Below, piece by piece: positions 1-12,700 of a stretch of DNA of 64,000 nucleotides. Position 1 is the stretch's first letter. Each line of letters opens with the position of its first letter. This stretch comes from Stercorarius parasiticus. Taxonomy: Eukaryota; Chordata; Aves; Charadriiformes; Stercorariidae. The position numbers were made by a program, and so were the translations under genes. The notes below the pieces were generated by a model, which was not told where the DNA came from, ran no database searches, and saw only the letters and a list, made by a program, of their open reading frames with translations. The stretch is taken from NCBI GenBank assembly GCA_013396915.1, contig VWZL01002213.1, positions 795,532 through 859,531 on the forward strand, read 5' to 3'.

Positions 1-648
1 GTTTTGCATCAGTGGTTTCTGTTTCGCATGCTTCCCCGTCTCCGGGTGGAGTTCTTCGTTCCCAGGAGCAAGAGTCAAATCGGTGCTTCTCCAAGAGGTT
101 TACAGATAAACCTCTGAAACACAGTTTCACATAGAAGAGGAGAAAATAATACCTGGAGAAACAGCTTTTCTCAGAATTCAAACACATGTGACCGATTCTA
201 TGATTTGTATGTCAAGAGTCTCTTTGATATGGGAAAAGCTGTTATTATTATTATGATACTAAAAGTTCATAGATTTCTCCAGTGCAATTATTTGGTGTCT
301 CCAGTGCTTATGACTGCAGTCTTTGGAGCCTAAGCCTGGCCTAGCTCTTATTCTGCTGCTGCATCCCTGCATGTGGTGGGCAGAGGGACACCCTGTGTCC
401 TCCCGCGTGCTGGAGTCAGGTCCTTGGCGTTTTTCATGCTCTGCGTGTCCTGACTACAAGGAATTTCCTCCCGTAGATACACTGCTGTGCTGTGTCACCA
501 AATTAGTTTTTGTGTGAAATTTATACAGCAAAACAGCATTTTTGCTGCTATAGGTTAAAGCCTGCGTATCTTTATGGTTGGTTGGTTTGTTTGTTTGTTT
601 TAAGGCAGTTTCTAGTGTTGATGAGTGACTATCTGTTTGATCCCACAG
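1..648. other. VWA2 upstream intron, no exon found
   Basis: I looked for an ATG exon encoding a signal peptide and ending one base into a Val codon before a GT donor. None fits. A hydrophobic stretch near 338-380 has no ATG in frame. There are short ATT and GTTT repeats. Confidence 0.6.
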
Positions 649-723
649 TTTTGCCGGTGTTGGGTATGCAAGAAATTCATGCTGACCAGGAGATGATTGG
701 CAAGATCTCAGCTGCTGGCCAGC
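649..723 (+). CDS. VWA2: VWA2 exon: mature N-terminal linker
   Basis: This is the first VWA2 exon seen in the window. It is preceded by a pyrimidine-rich acceptor ending in CCCACAG and followed by GTAAGT. It starts with the last two bases of a split Val codon and ends one base into a Leu codon. The encoded stretch ([20 protein letters not shown]) aligns with the human segment just after the signal peptide, including the shared core IGKISAA. It has no hydrophobic leader of its own, so a signal-peptide exon is expected upstream. Confidence 0.9.
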
Positions 724-3700
724 GTAAGTTTGTTTTTTAAAGCAAGTAGTCTACTTTCCAAATTCCTTCTTTCTTTGTTTCTCTCAGGTTTTTATGTTGT
801 TGGGTTTTTTTTAATTATTATTATTTTTATTTATTGGACTCCATTTGGTCTGTGAAGTCCCCAGCAATGCTCTGGCAAGCACAGCGTTGTGTCTCCTTCT
901 GCCCCAGCCTGGCTTTTCCCCTCATTGGTATCAGCTCCTCTGGGATGGCAGCCTACTCTGTTTTGCCCAAGTTAGCTATTTGCCAGCGGGCTGGTGTTTC
1001 TGTCTGTTCCTTCAGAGCTTGTTTCAAGCAATCTTGATTTAAGGAGCTGTGTTTAATTACAGACCTGGTTCGTGAAGAGCCCTCTCACGTGGCTGATTCG
1101 CTCAGGCTGTAAAGCCAGCACCAGCCACGATGCTGTGAGTAGGGACGACTGGGCTCTGGCTGGCCGTCGGACCGTGTTCACCTACAGCTCCCTTGGTGTA
1201 CATGCAGTCGGTTACTTATAAACTGTATCGTGTGTTCTCCTGCTAGCCTTTATTTTCTATTGTCTGTCTGCCAAGTGATAAACTATATTTTTTCCTATGC
1301 TGGGTGTGCCCTGCAGCCCCATCCCATAGCACCATGTGTTCAGCTCAGCTGTTCCATCCTGATGTGCTGTATTTGGGTGTTTCTTACCGACACATGCCAC
1401 CAGCAGCCCTTTGGTGGGCTGCTGACATCCTGCCTACAAGTCTCTGTCAGAGAGCTGCATCACTGCAGCTGCAATACAGAGATCCCTGCTCCTCACACCG
1501 CTGGACTCCAGAGCAACCTGAGGACCATTTCTCCGTGCCGAGCCCATACTGGGATGGGGGGCACGGAAGTTTTCTCTGTGCATGCTGGGGCAGGCAGCTG
1601 GGGTCAGTGTCTGCGGGCGAGCACCCGGGTTGTTGCATCCCCACATTCAGATCGGCTGCGAGGACAAGGCTGACGAGCCGGGACGGTGCTGGCAAGGAGG
1701 CCATGCTGCAGCTCATCCCCAGCACGGTGCTCCGCTCCGGGGCAATGGTTGCCATATTAGAAAAACCAGTGACCCAGAAGGGAATGCTTAACAACTTTTA
1801 GTCCCTCACAACCTGGTATTAAAAAAGCCTAATTATAAATGGAGGTTTTTTGCTAGCAGGAATGATTTTGAAAAAAGTAGTGATAATAAAAAGATGATGA
1901 TAATAAGGGGGATAGAAAAAGAGCGTGGGCCAAAAGGGCTCTTAGAAGGTTGGTGTGCTTGCTCCCTGTATTGAGCTTCTGGATTCAGTTTCCCTTGAAG
2001 TTGGTTCTGGTAAATGCTGCAGAGACGGCTTTAAAATTTCTGTGTAAATGCTTTGAAAATGTTTCTTCAGAGTCTGCAGGCTACCTTTTTATTTTTTTTT
2101 TCACTTTTTGTCAGTGAAATTAGGGGCTTCCACTGCAGCATAAGCACCTCAAGAACTTGTACTTGGGAGCAGTCGTGTCCATGCAGGCAGGGGTGATACA
2201 AGGACATGTCTCTGAAGACAGGATAAAAGGCAGATTTTTGTGGAAAGTGTTTCTGTCAGTGCCTCGGAGCTGTTCAGAGAGTTTGTGTTTAGAAAAATAA
2301 GAGCGTGTTTTGAAAAATGTGCTGCAGATGAAACACATCTGGCTCCATGGAGCTCTGTACGCTTTGCAAATGCCTTCTGGATTCTCGTCCGTGCCTTGGG
2401 CTGGGAGAGCCTGCAGGTCCTGCCGGGCATGGCCGCCTGTCCCGGCTCCTTACCCCTCCCTCCTCTCTCTGCGGTTAAGGATAAGGCACTGCGTTGGCTC
2501 CTTGGAGTGGCTGCTGCCGTGCCTTCACCGAACTGCTGAAGCCGGGCTGGGGACCTGAAACCTCAGGTGAAAGCCTTGCAGACTGTGAGGGCTGACCTGG
2601 TGCTGCAGAGTGCCTGTGGGCTTGGCGCTGTCAACACCAGGCTGCCCCACTCTGTGCTCTACAACTCCGTTTGTCTGGATTTTCTGCTCTTGGCTATCTG
2701 CTTACAGAGAGTGAGACTAATAAAGTGCAGTTTCACAGCGTGTATCTTTTTCTCCTAGTGATGCAGTGCTCTGCTTCATTAGATGTCCTTTTCCTCTTGG
2801 ATGGCTCCTACAGCATTGGCAAAGGAAGCTTTGAGAGGTCTAAGCACTTTGCAGGCAAGCTCTGTGATGCCTTCGACATCCGTCCAGACAGGGTGAGTCT
2901 CAGGAATGTCTCATTTTAGTTTCAAGCAGCTTGGCAACGTGTGGAAAGGCCAGTGATAACGTGCTGAGTGAAACTGAAAAATTCAACCTAGCAGCTGCCA
3001 TGGGGCCAGAGTATTTATTCAGGAAGATGCGGTGAAGTTTTGTGAAGCAGTGGGGTTGGAGGACATTGGTTCTTCACAGGTTTTAAGCAGTTCCATTTGG
3101 TCTTAAGAAAAGACGTAATCTTTCAGGTTAAAGATTATGATTTGGGGATTTTTTACTCATTTTTATTTTGTTTTGGATGCTCATAGATTAAAATGGTTGG
3201 ATCTTCTTGTTGTTTTTCCCTGGAAAGTTGCAGAATTAGTCTCTGGGAAGTTAATCACCTTTCTGTATAGAGGTAAATGGTACAGTCTGCTTGCTCTGCT
3301 TCTCCTAGGAGGTCTCTATTCCAAAATAAGCCAAAAGGGCAGAAGGGAAGGAGTTCATTGTGAGACACTGGCTATATACTGAGGCCATATGCTGCCATAG
3401 GACTCCAAGATATTACCTCACTCACCGCCTGCTAGTGATGCAGTGAGTTTAATGCTGGTGCTCACCAGAGAGAAGAGCACAGAACTGACCAGCTGGGACT
3501 GCCGGACGGAGTCCAAGCAGCTGGAGTTTACAGATACCCAGTATAAAACCCACTAAGATGAATGGACAAGTGTGGCTATGCCAGGTTCTTTCTTGTCCAC
3601 TCCTACTCTGGACCTTGGCTCAAATCAAAGTCTAATTCTGGGTGCCATGTGCCTGCCATGGGTGATGGGAGCTGTGCTGCTGTGACCACAGTCCAGACTT

Positions 3701-6700
3701 CCTCAGGTCCTACCTGCTCCTGGAGCTGTCCCTGAGGCACCTCTGGGACAGAATGACACATCCCGGGGTTTGTTTGAGGGGATTTCAAGCCAGACCCAGC
3801 TGCAGTTTCAGCTGTGCATCTAGTCCCACATCACGCTATCCCTAGCCAGGGCCCTTGGGGTGGGCTGGGATGGTTGCTGTACTTGATTCCCTGCCAGAGC
3901 CTTTCCAAATAAATGTCAGGTCTTTAGGAAGGTTGTGGCAGGGATGCAAGGTCTCTGCGTAGTAGGAAGAGGTATCTGAGGCAGGACAGAGAGTGAGCCT
4001 GGGCTTGCTGTGGCTTTGAGGACCCCTGCTCCATGTCTGATTCTTCAGAGAGGTCTGGGAGCAAAGGAACAGAGGCAGCTCTTGTGTTTGCTCCTGGTTC
4101 CCATGGCAGTGCTGCTTAGACTTCTACCCAAAAACATCCTCCAGACCAACTACCACCACTGCTCCAGGTGGTAAAATCAAAAGCTGCCGCTCTGTCCCTG
4201 TCTCAGGGTCCTTTGAAGCTGAAATCACTGTTCCTCTCCATAATTTTCTCATCTAAGAAATCTTTCATAGAATCACAGAATGGTTCGGGTTAGAAGGGAC
4301 CTTAAAGATCACCTAGTTCCAACTCCCCTGCCATGGGCAGGGTCACCTCCCACTAGACCAGGCTGCTCAAAGCCCCATCCAGCCTGGCCTTGGACACTTC
4401 CAGGGATGGGGCAGCCACAGCTTCTCTGGGCAACCTGTTCCAGTGTCTCACCACCCTCACAGTAAAGAATTTCTTCCTAATACCTAGTTTAAGTCTCCCC
4501 TCTTTCAGTTTAAAACCGTTACCCTCATCCTATCATTGCACTCCCTGATAAAGTGTCCCTCCCCATCTTTTCTGTAGGCCCCCTTTAGGTACTGGAAGGG
4601 TCTTATAAGGTCTTTAGAGGAGGTAGTGGGAAAAAGAATTGGTTTGTGTTGCCTGCTGTGCTCAAAGCCAGAGGGAGCTGCTTATAGTAATGGAAAGATT
4701 GCTTGCACAGAGTATAAATGGCTCGGTATAAAAGGTGTTATTTATAAACTTACCGTCCTTGAGGCTACTAGCTGCTCTGAACGGATAAATATAGGTCTTC
4801 AGCTGCCTGTAACTGCAGCAGAGGCTCCCATTGTTTGCAGATGAACTTTTTTTGCCTTGTTTATAGTCTGTATAGGCAATGCTGTGGTTTATGCTCTTTT
4901 TCTCTTTTTTTAAAGTTCATTTAGATTGCCAGTGGCTTAACACGCAAACCAGTGTTTGTCTCGATACAGTACGGTGCTCCCAAATCTGCAAATTGATCAA
5001 AAGAGTAAAACTCTCACAGGCGCCTTTCATAATCTTTATGATTAACCTTTTCTTTTAGGTCCGTGTGGGAATGATACAGTTTAGCTCAGCTCCCCACCTT
5101 GAATTCCCCCTGGATTCGTATCTAACCAAACAAGAAGTGAAAGACAGAATCAAGAGGATTGTGTTCAGGTCAGCTTATTTTACATCTCTTATCTTTTTCT
5201 GGGCTATGAATGATCTCTGGACTGGGAGTTTTTTGATGTCCAGACATCTCCGCTTCTGCTGTGCATACACCGACGTGATGCCCCCAGGGAGGGAGGTGGA
5301 TGAACACTGTCTGTGGTCCATAGTCCACAGTCCCCTAAAAATGTGCAACCTGGTCTCTCTTTGTCAGTGGAAGTTGATAGGGGAGAAAGTTTTCAGTGTC
5401 CCACTGTAACGTAGTAAATAGGGGAGAGTTCTCCATGACCCTCCTGGCAGGTTTTTCTGGTTGTTTGTGCCAGGTGGTGGGTTACATCCTTCCAGGGAAA
5501 AGCAAGTGTGGCGTTCCTGCATGGCTGAGCAAAGGCAGGAGAGTGTGCATCTTCATTTTTTTGGTGGTTACGACTTCCTTTGTCCTACGAGGTAGTGACA
5601 AATTGCTGGTCCCTAGATACCTGCACGTGTGTCTGCTGAATTCAAGATCATGTTTTCAGACGGAAACCTTTTCTCTTCCTGAATGTTAAGATGTTAAGAC
5701 TTGGATGTCTTCCCATGACCTCAGGAAATGGAGCCAGAAGCACTGTCCTTAGAGCTTCTCAAAATCCAAACTTTTAATCTCTGAGAAATACATTTGGATC
5801 TACAAAGAATCTGTCAACTACCCCAAAATAACACTTGTTTTGGTGATAGATGAGGTACTGGTATGGCCTGCGGGTGGCTACTCCTTCTTTAGCTGATTTG
5901 CATTAGGGCTAAAGTTTAGCTCAGCCTTTCTCGTGGATGTCTGCTGCTCTCAGCATGAGGTACATATTGCAAGCAAATGTGATCATGTTTGACTTCTTCA
6001 AGCAAGATCAATTGGCTCAGTTTTTGTTGTATTGCTTTTGATAAGTTTATCAAATCAAGAAAACCTCTCATGTAATGTTACAGGAAAAACTTACCAGAAA
6101 ACAAGATACACTCCTCCTCTTTGGCTGTTGCTTGAAAATCAGTGAGAGCAGAGAAAGTGAAGCAGTGTTTCGTGTCTGGCACTGAATTGATGACAACACA
6201 TGGATGCTGACAGATCAAACAGAAATAATGACCTTGTGCTTGGCCGTTTCATCTAGTTTAATGAAAAGCTGACATTTCAAAGTAGATAAAATAGTTACGG
6301 ATGGATTCCAGTTGGCTTCTGGAAAAACAGGGTGTTTGACGTCTCAGTTGAGAGGCTGCTTGATGTGCTTCTGATGAGCCTTTGGCCAGCAAGGCATTTC
6401 CCGACTTCAGCCGTATGCTCCGGGTGCAGGGGCACTTGAAAGGAGGATGCACCAGACCAGAGTGAAGCTTTTGTGGTTTAGTCGGAGACTGCCGGTCTCT
6501 CTCTGTGAATCTCATTCAAATAGCTTTTGAGTTTATTGGCCAATTTCAACCTAATTTGATGTTGATCTCCGATGCCAAATTTACGACCAGTTTCTTTCAT
6601 ACAAGGCAATGGCTGGTTACAGGAGGGAGAAACCTTCTTAGTGCTGTTCCTGAGAAAAGGCAGCAGGTAAAGTTCACATCTCCTTTGGCTTCAGAAGATC

Positions 6701-9700
6701 CTTGTTGGAGTAATTCCTTAAACAGACATCTGCTGTGTCAAAACCCAGCAAACCTCCAAATGCAAATCAATAAGAAACTGAATATAATGAGCTTTGGTGC
6801 AGAGACTTTTATTATTAACTTTTTTCTAATCCTCAGGGCTCAAATGGGCACATCCTAGTGAGTTCATCAAGATCCAGTCATCGACCTGACTATGCACAAT
6901 ATATTTTCCCTCATGCACAGCACTTTTGACTGAAGCATCTGACAGCTCCTGACATCTGGTCAGGAAGAGGCAGATTTGGACATGTTATGGAAACACGGTC
7001 ATTGAGGGTGCTTTGAAATGGTGGAGTGCAGAGGAGGAAGTACCTAATTAAAGAAGTTCAAAGCAAAAGCAGCTGGAAATGTCTCCTCTGATATAGCAGC
7101 TTGATTATCAACAGGACTGGGGTGTGTTCCCTGTGAGCTGAGCTGGGCTCTCTCTGGTATCAAACGTCCAGTTGGCGATGGCACAGTACAGAGCTCTCAT
7201 GTCGTGGAGATGGAGAACTACCAACAAAGGAAGAAGGAGACTCATGTCCATGCAGGATTTACCCTTTTGAGATAAGCAAATGTTTAGCCCTCCAACAACA
7301 AAAAGGGATAACATGATGTAGGCAGGGATCAAAGCTGGAGACAATAGCTGAAGAACTTGCGGTGTAGGTTGCCCTTGGTTTTTACAGGGGACAAAAAGCT
7401 TTTGCCCAGTGTGTTGTGTTGTAGCAAGGTCTTAGCCTTGTGATGACTGTGTGGGGACCATAGGCGGTTGATGTGAAGCTTGAGTTGGTTGCGTTACGTG
7501 GGCGGCAGCAGGGGCTGGGGTTGGGGTGCCTGGATAGCCTAAGTCTCTTGAGTGTGGGAGGTGGATAGGGGGCTGGGGCTGATTTCACCCAGTCACCTTG
7601 TGATCTAGCTGCACAGTCCACCAAACCTCACCCTGCAAAAGAGAGCAGAGACCATCTCCTACCTCCTCTCCAGAGTCTCTGTTAGGTTGCCCATGGCTTT
7701 TACTTAAATAAAACTTCAGTGTTTGGCTCACGATGTAATCATTCCTCCTCAGCCTAACAGAGATGATAATTTTATATATAACTTTGATGATATTTCATGG
7801 TACATAGGACATGGAGCCCAGTCTTGAGTAGATATCTCTAACAGTCATTTAAAGTTAAGTCTTGAAAGCAAAGGAGGAAAGTCCCCACCCCACAGAGTTC
7901 ACTAGCAAGAAATAACAACTAGAGTAAATGCGTAACCCGTAAAAACAACCACACCTTGTCCTTGCCCTCCTAGACATCTGCATAAGTATAGCACTCCCCT
8001 TTTTTTATTCCCTTCTGCTTTATTTTCAACGCCCTTGGCAATGAGGTGCTCCTTCCCAGTTCAGATCCAGTATGCCATAACCAAAGAGACCCTGGGGCTG
8101 TGCAGACAGTGGCCATAAGCCTGTGGGCCTGCATTAAGCAGCTCTTCTCTTGGGTGCTCTCTGCTGCAAGATGGACCTCTCTTTTCCTCCCCAGGGCTCT
8201 GAGCTGATGTGCAGCGTACCTCTCAAGCAGACAGCTCCAGTACCTACAGGCTCAGCAGGGCAGTCCTTGGTTTAAGGAGGCACCCAGCAGCCAGCAAATC
8301 TTGTTCTTTATAATCTCACAAGATACGAGTCTTAGTATTTCTAAAGCATCTTTTACTGAAGCTGTTCTCTGTCAAGCTGTAGCCTATTTTCTACTAAAAT
8401 TGCATTCAAGGTTGCTTTTCCGTGGGAGTTATTGCTGCAAGGCTTGATGTCTGCCGTTCCCTAACACTTAGCAGCAGCCCGTTTTACCCGCTGATTTATG
8501 TTGCCACTGGAATGTGCCTCCTTTGGCATCCAAGTCCTTGTGTGGCTTCAGTACTTTGCTACTGGGAGGATTGCTGAGTATTGAACTAATCGCTTTCCAC
8601 CTTAGAAAAGTTTCCTTCTCCAGGGCAGAGTTCAAGGGCTGTCAAAATACTGGGGTAGCTGGCTCCTATCTCCAAAACGAATAATGAGGGGTACAGCTTG
8701 TGTGAACGTCAGTGGCTGGTGCACCTTCTCTATCATACTAGCACCGCTGGCAAGCAACCTAGCAGATGAGGGTATTGCTTTTAATTGAGTTTAGCATGGG
8801 TTTAGACAACTGGAGCATCAATTGGCTTTTCTTAATGTTTACTTTCCTAGTGTAAAAGGTACTGGTGAAGCCCTGAAGAAAGCATACCTTGTGTTCAGTC
8901 CTTCAGAGTTTCTAGGGGTACACTAAGAAGCTTTCAGCATTTGTATTTTCAGGAGCTTTACTACAGGATGGAAAAATGACTTTCTGTAGAAAATCAAATT
9001 AACCTGCAGATCAGCCAGGGAGAAAAAGGCCAGGGACTCTCTGGGCACTGCCGGACAGTGGCAAGCTGGGACGCATAGCTCCCTGCATTAGGTCTTGGTC
9101 TAAGAATGGCAGAAGGTCCCATGGAGGGAAAGGGATGATACGTGACAAGAATTTATAGCACATTTATGCATCAAGAGAAAGGAAGGCATTTTGAGGTGCT
9201 GGTCTGTGTTCATTTTGCCCACTTGTGTGTTTCTGACTTGAATACAAGAGGTTATTGAAAAACAGCTTTTCCACACAACTCTTGAAGAACTGACTGTGAT
9301 TTTCAGATGGAATAACAGAAGCAGTTGAGACATTTGTCGAAGTTGGAAATAAAACTCTAATATCTGAGAGCTCTGGTTCCTGCTCCAATTGCAGAAATGC
9401 TCTGCTGTGTGTTAAAAGTCTTCTGGAGGCCGCTCTGGGTTGGAGAGGAGGGAGGTAAGGGTGAGTAGATGGGACGTATGGATAGAAAGATGACAAGAAT
9501 GACAGGATTAGACATCTCTGTGGATGTGTTCTGTGGCAACAGGCAGAAATATGCCAAGTTCCCCATTAACAGAGGGTGGAAATTTGAAAATCAAATGGTA
9601 AATTCATTAGCAGAAGAAGAGCTTTGATTTCTGCTTTCCTGATTTTATCTTCTTTCTTTCTAGAGGTGGGAGCACAGAGACAGGTCGGGCTCTGAAGTAC

Positions 9701-12700
9701 ATTCTTCACAAGGGATTCCCTGGTGGCAGAAACTCAAGTGTCCCTGAGGTCCTGATCGTCATTTCAGATGGAAAGTCCCAGGGCAGCACCACAGTGCCTG
9801 CAATGCAGGTGAAAGAGAGACATACCACAGTTTTTGCAGTGGGAATCAAGTTTCCAAGGTAGGAAGCTTTCCACAGAGTTGGAAGGGGGAGGCCCAGCTA
9901 GCCAAATGGCAAGTCCTAACGAGTGAGGGGTGGTCTTGTGCTAGGTATGAGTTTTGGAAAGAGAAAAGGGGAATTTGTGGGGTAACACAGGCATGGAGGA
10001 GACACTAATTTGGTGGCTGGTGTGGAAGGAGGACCAAAGTTGGTGAAGGAAGCTCTTCCACTCAGTAGAGCTACGCTACTGCATGAGACTAAACACACCA
10101 GGATCTTGAAAACCGAAGGGTGTCATGGTTCTGCAACAGCTATTTGCTGCACAGGGCTTGTTTTTGATGCTCAATTCTTTGGGGATGACTAAGGGTCTTG
10201 TTACACAAATGGTTGAAGCCCACCTTGCTTGGCAGGTGGGAGGAGCTGCACGTGCTGGCTAGTGAGCCCACCGACCAGCACGTGTTCTTTGCTGGAGACG
10301 CCGATGATGCTGCCAACGGCCTGTACAGCACCCTTACCGGCTCTGTCTGCAGTGCCACCGCTCCAGGTAACCCCTGTCCTGGCTCCTCCTTCACCCCCAA
10401 GCTTTGAGCTTGGACCATGTCACTGAGCGAGAAAGATGAGGCGGTGTCAGAAAATGTGCAGGGGAATTGGCAGGTGTTGTGCTTTGAGGTAACCGGCTTC
10501 TGGTGCCCAAACTGGATGGCATGCTTGCCAGCTACCTCTCTAAATACCTGTGAGCTGCAGGATCCTCAGTCTTTCTGTGTCCTGGTTCAGTTTTGAAAAT
10601 GGGAATACTGGTCCTTGCTCATGTCATGGGGAATGGAGGGATAAACACATCTGCGTTAAATCTCGTAATGGACTTGGCTGTGTGTTAAAGAGAGGCCCCC
10701 AGGGGCTCACAAGAGATGGAAAAGATAGAACTAGAGTGGTCCAGAGGTAGAAGAAAATCAAATGCACGAATGATGAAAGCACCAGAGGGGCTGAAAAGTT
10801 GTCATTGAACCCTGAACTCAGCACTGCGAGTTTTATAGCAAAGCAAAGGAGGATGAATAGTGAGCACCCCAGAAAGTGGGGTAGGCTGGTGAGCTTGTCG
10901 ACAAAAAATTTCTCTTCTGGGGTCTCATGGAAGCTGTTTAAAGCACTGCTTGGTATGCTGCTGGCAGGTAGATGAGGAAGGCTAACCCATTTCAAAGTGG
11001 TGCTCCACTGCCACCTAGACTTTGTATTTTGAGGCAATTGACCCTAGACTGGATTTGTTCTTTGCTACAGGCTGCAAAGTTGAATCCCACCCTTGTGAAC
11101 GCAGGACTCTAGAGACTGTGAAAGAGCTGGCTGGAAACTACGTGTGTTGGAAAGGCTCAAAGCAGCCAAATGCCGTGCGGGCTTCGCTGTGCCCTTTCTA
11201 CAGGTGAGTTGGACACCCACATCTCTAAATGGGAATGGGGCTGAGAGAAGATGAGAGATACAGTAATAAGGCTTTTATCTGACCGTGACTGTTTACTGGG
11301 ATGAAGATACCCCAGGAGAGTGATGCATACATGGTCTCTAGACCGAGGAAGAGGCTCTCCCTGCTCTGACCATTGGCTGGTCTGGGAAGCAAAGGGTAAG
11401 AGGCGGAACTGAGACAAAGAGGCAGAAGATGATTAGCCCAAGAGCACCATAAATACTATAAATAGAATTGGGATTAGTTTCCTGCCTGTTGAACTGAGAT
11501 GCTTTGCAGTTCACACCTCTGTACTGACTGTGTGCCGCAGAGTGTTTCTAGGTCTGGCTCCCTGTGTTGGTGCTAGTCGTGTTTTCATCCGCACAGGCTT
11601 TCTTCCATTCAGAGAAGCCTCTTTTCCTTCGCTTGGCTGCCCTGGGGTGCTTGGGAGGGCCTGTCCTATGGAGAGACTCCAGCCACTGGCAAAAAATAAC
11701 CCCCAGTCATAGTGTGGCAGTGTCAAAACCGGGATGCACACAAAGAGCTGCATTGTCAGGTCGATGGCAGTGAGCTGCATGAGGGAAACGTCCTCTTGCT
11801 CGGGTAGAGGAGGCTGGAGCTGAAAACCCATAAAGCATGTCAGGTCCTTCAAATAGTATTGTCACTGCAGTTGGTACAGCGGGAGAAATGCTATAAAAAT
11901 GAGCTGTGAAGGGAAAGGCAGCTTCATGCTCTGCTGATAAAAATAGCTGAGTGAAAGTGGTGTTGCACAGAAATTGGTAGGGGGAATTGGTTTTCCTTTG
12001 AAGAGATGCTTCATGTGATTTTTTTAATAGCAGACAGTCAGACTGATGTTTGAAAATCACCCCGGATCTGGGCTGTGCATTGATAGCCTGCTGCAGATAT
12101 GGTGGGGGATGATTGTATGGATAATTTCAGGCACATCCTAATGTCTGTGAGCGTTTCCAGGTACTTGTACCTCGGAGCCAATGTGGGAGAGCAGAGCAGA
12201 GCAGCTCATGCCTCGCTTACAGCATCCCAAAAGTGATGGTTTTGGCCACAGTTGCCACAGTTTTGAGCAGCCCTAATGCAGAGCACTGGAAAATCGGTGG
12301 TATGCTGAAGCTGTAGGTATTGGAGAAATAGAGGGATGAAAAAAAGCAGAAATCATCTCACTGTCAGGAACCAAAGTTACCTGCCTTCTTACCTGTGACA
12401 AATATACACTTCTGCTCTAGGGTCTGGGTTTTTTTCATGTCACCTTAGGGCAGGGGAATGATGGAAGAAGTTGAAAAATTCCACTGGGAGGCACAGCTGA
12501 GGACTGAGGATTTCTTCCCAGTCTAAACCTTGCTTGTACACTGGTTACAGCTGGATAAGTTAGATGGCAGAATTAATATTGAATAAGAAATTCTCACTGC
12601 TGTTTTTCTTTTCGTTCCAATTCAGAGCAAGAAGTTTAACATATCTTCAGTAGCAAGTAAAAAAATAATCATTTGGAGCCTTAAAAATACATCCATAATC

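Noticed and set aside
323..517. Hydrophobic open frame that could be the VWA2 signal peptide
   Set aside because: It has no in-frame ATG, the nearby ATG at about 310 runs into TAA, and there is no donor in the phase needed to join 649.
1230..1801. Overlapping plus-strand open frames of 147 and 165 residues
   Set aside because: They lie in a VWA2 intron, overlap in several frames on both strands, and show no recognisable domain or codon bias.
4280..4465. Open frame with a near-copy at 51350-51535
   Set aside because: The similarity is due to the CR1 element present at both places, not to a gene family.
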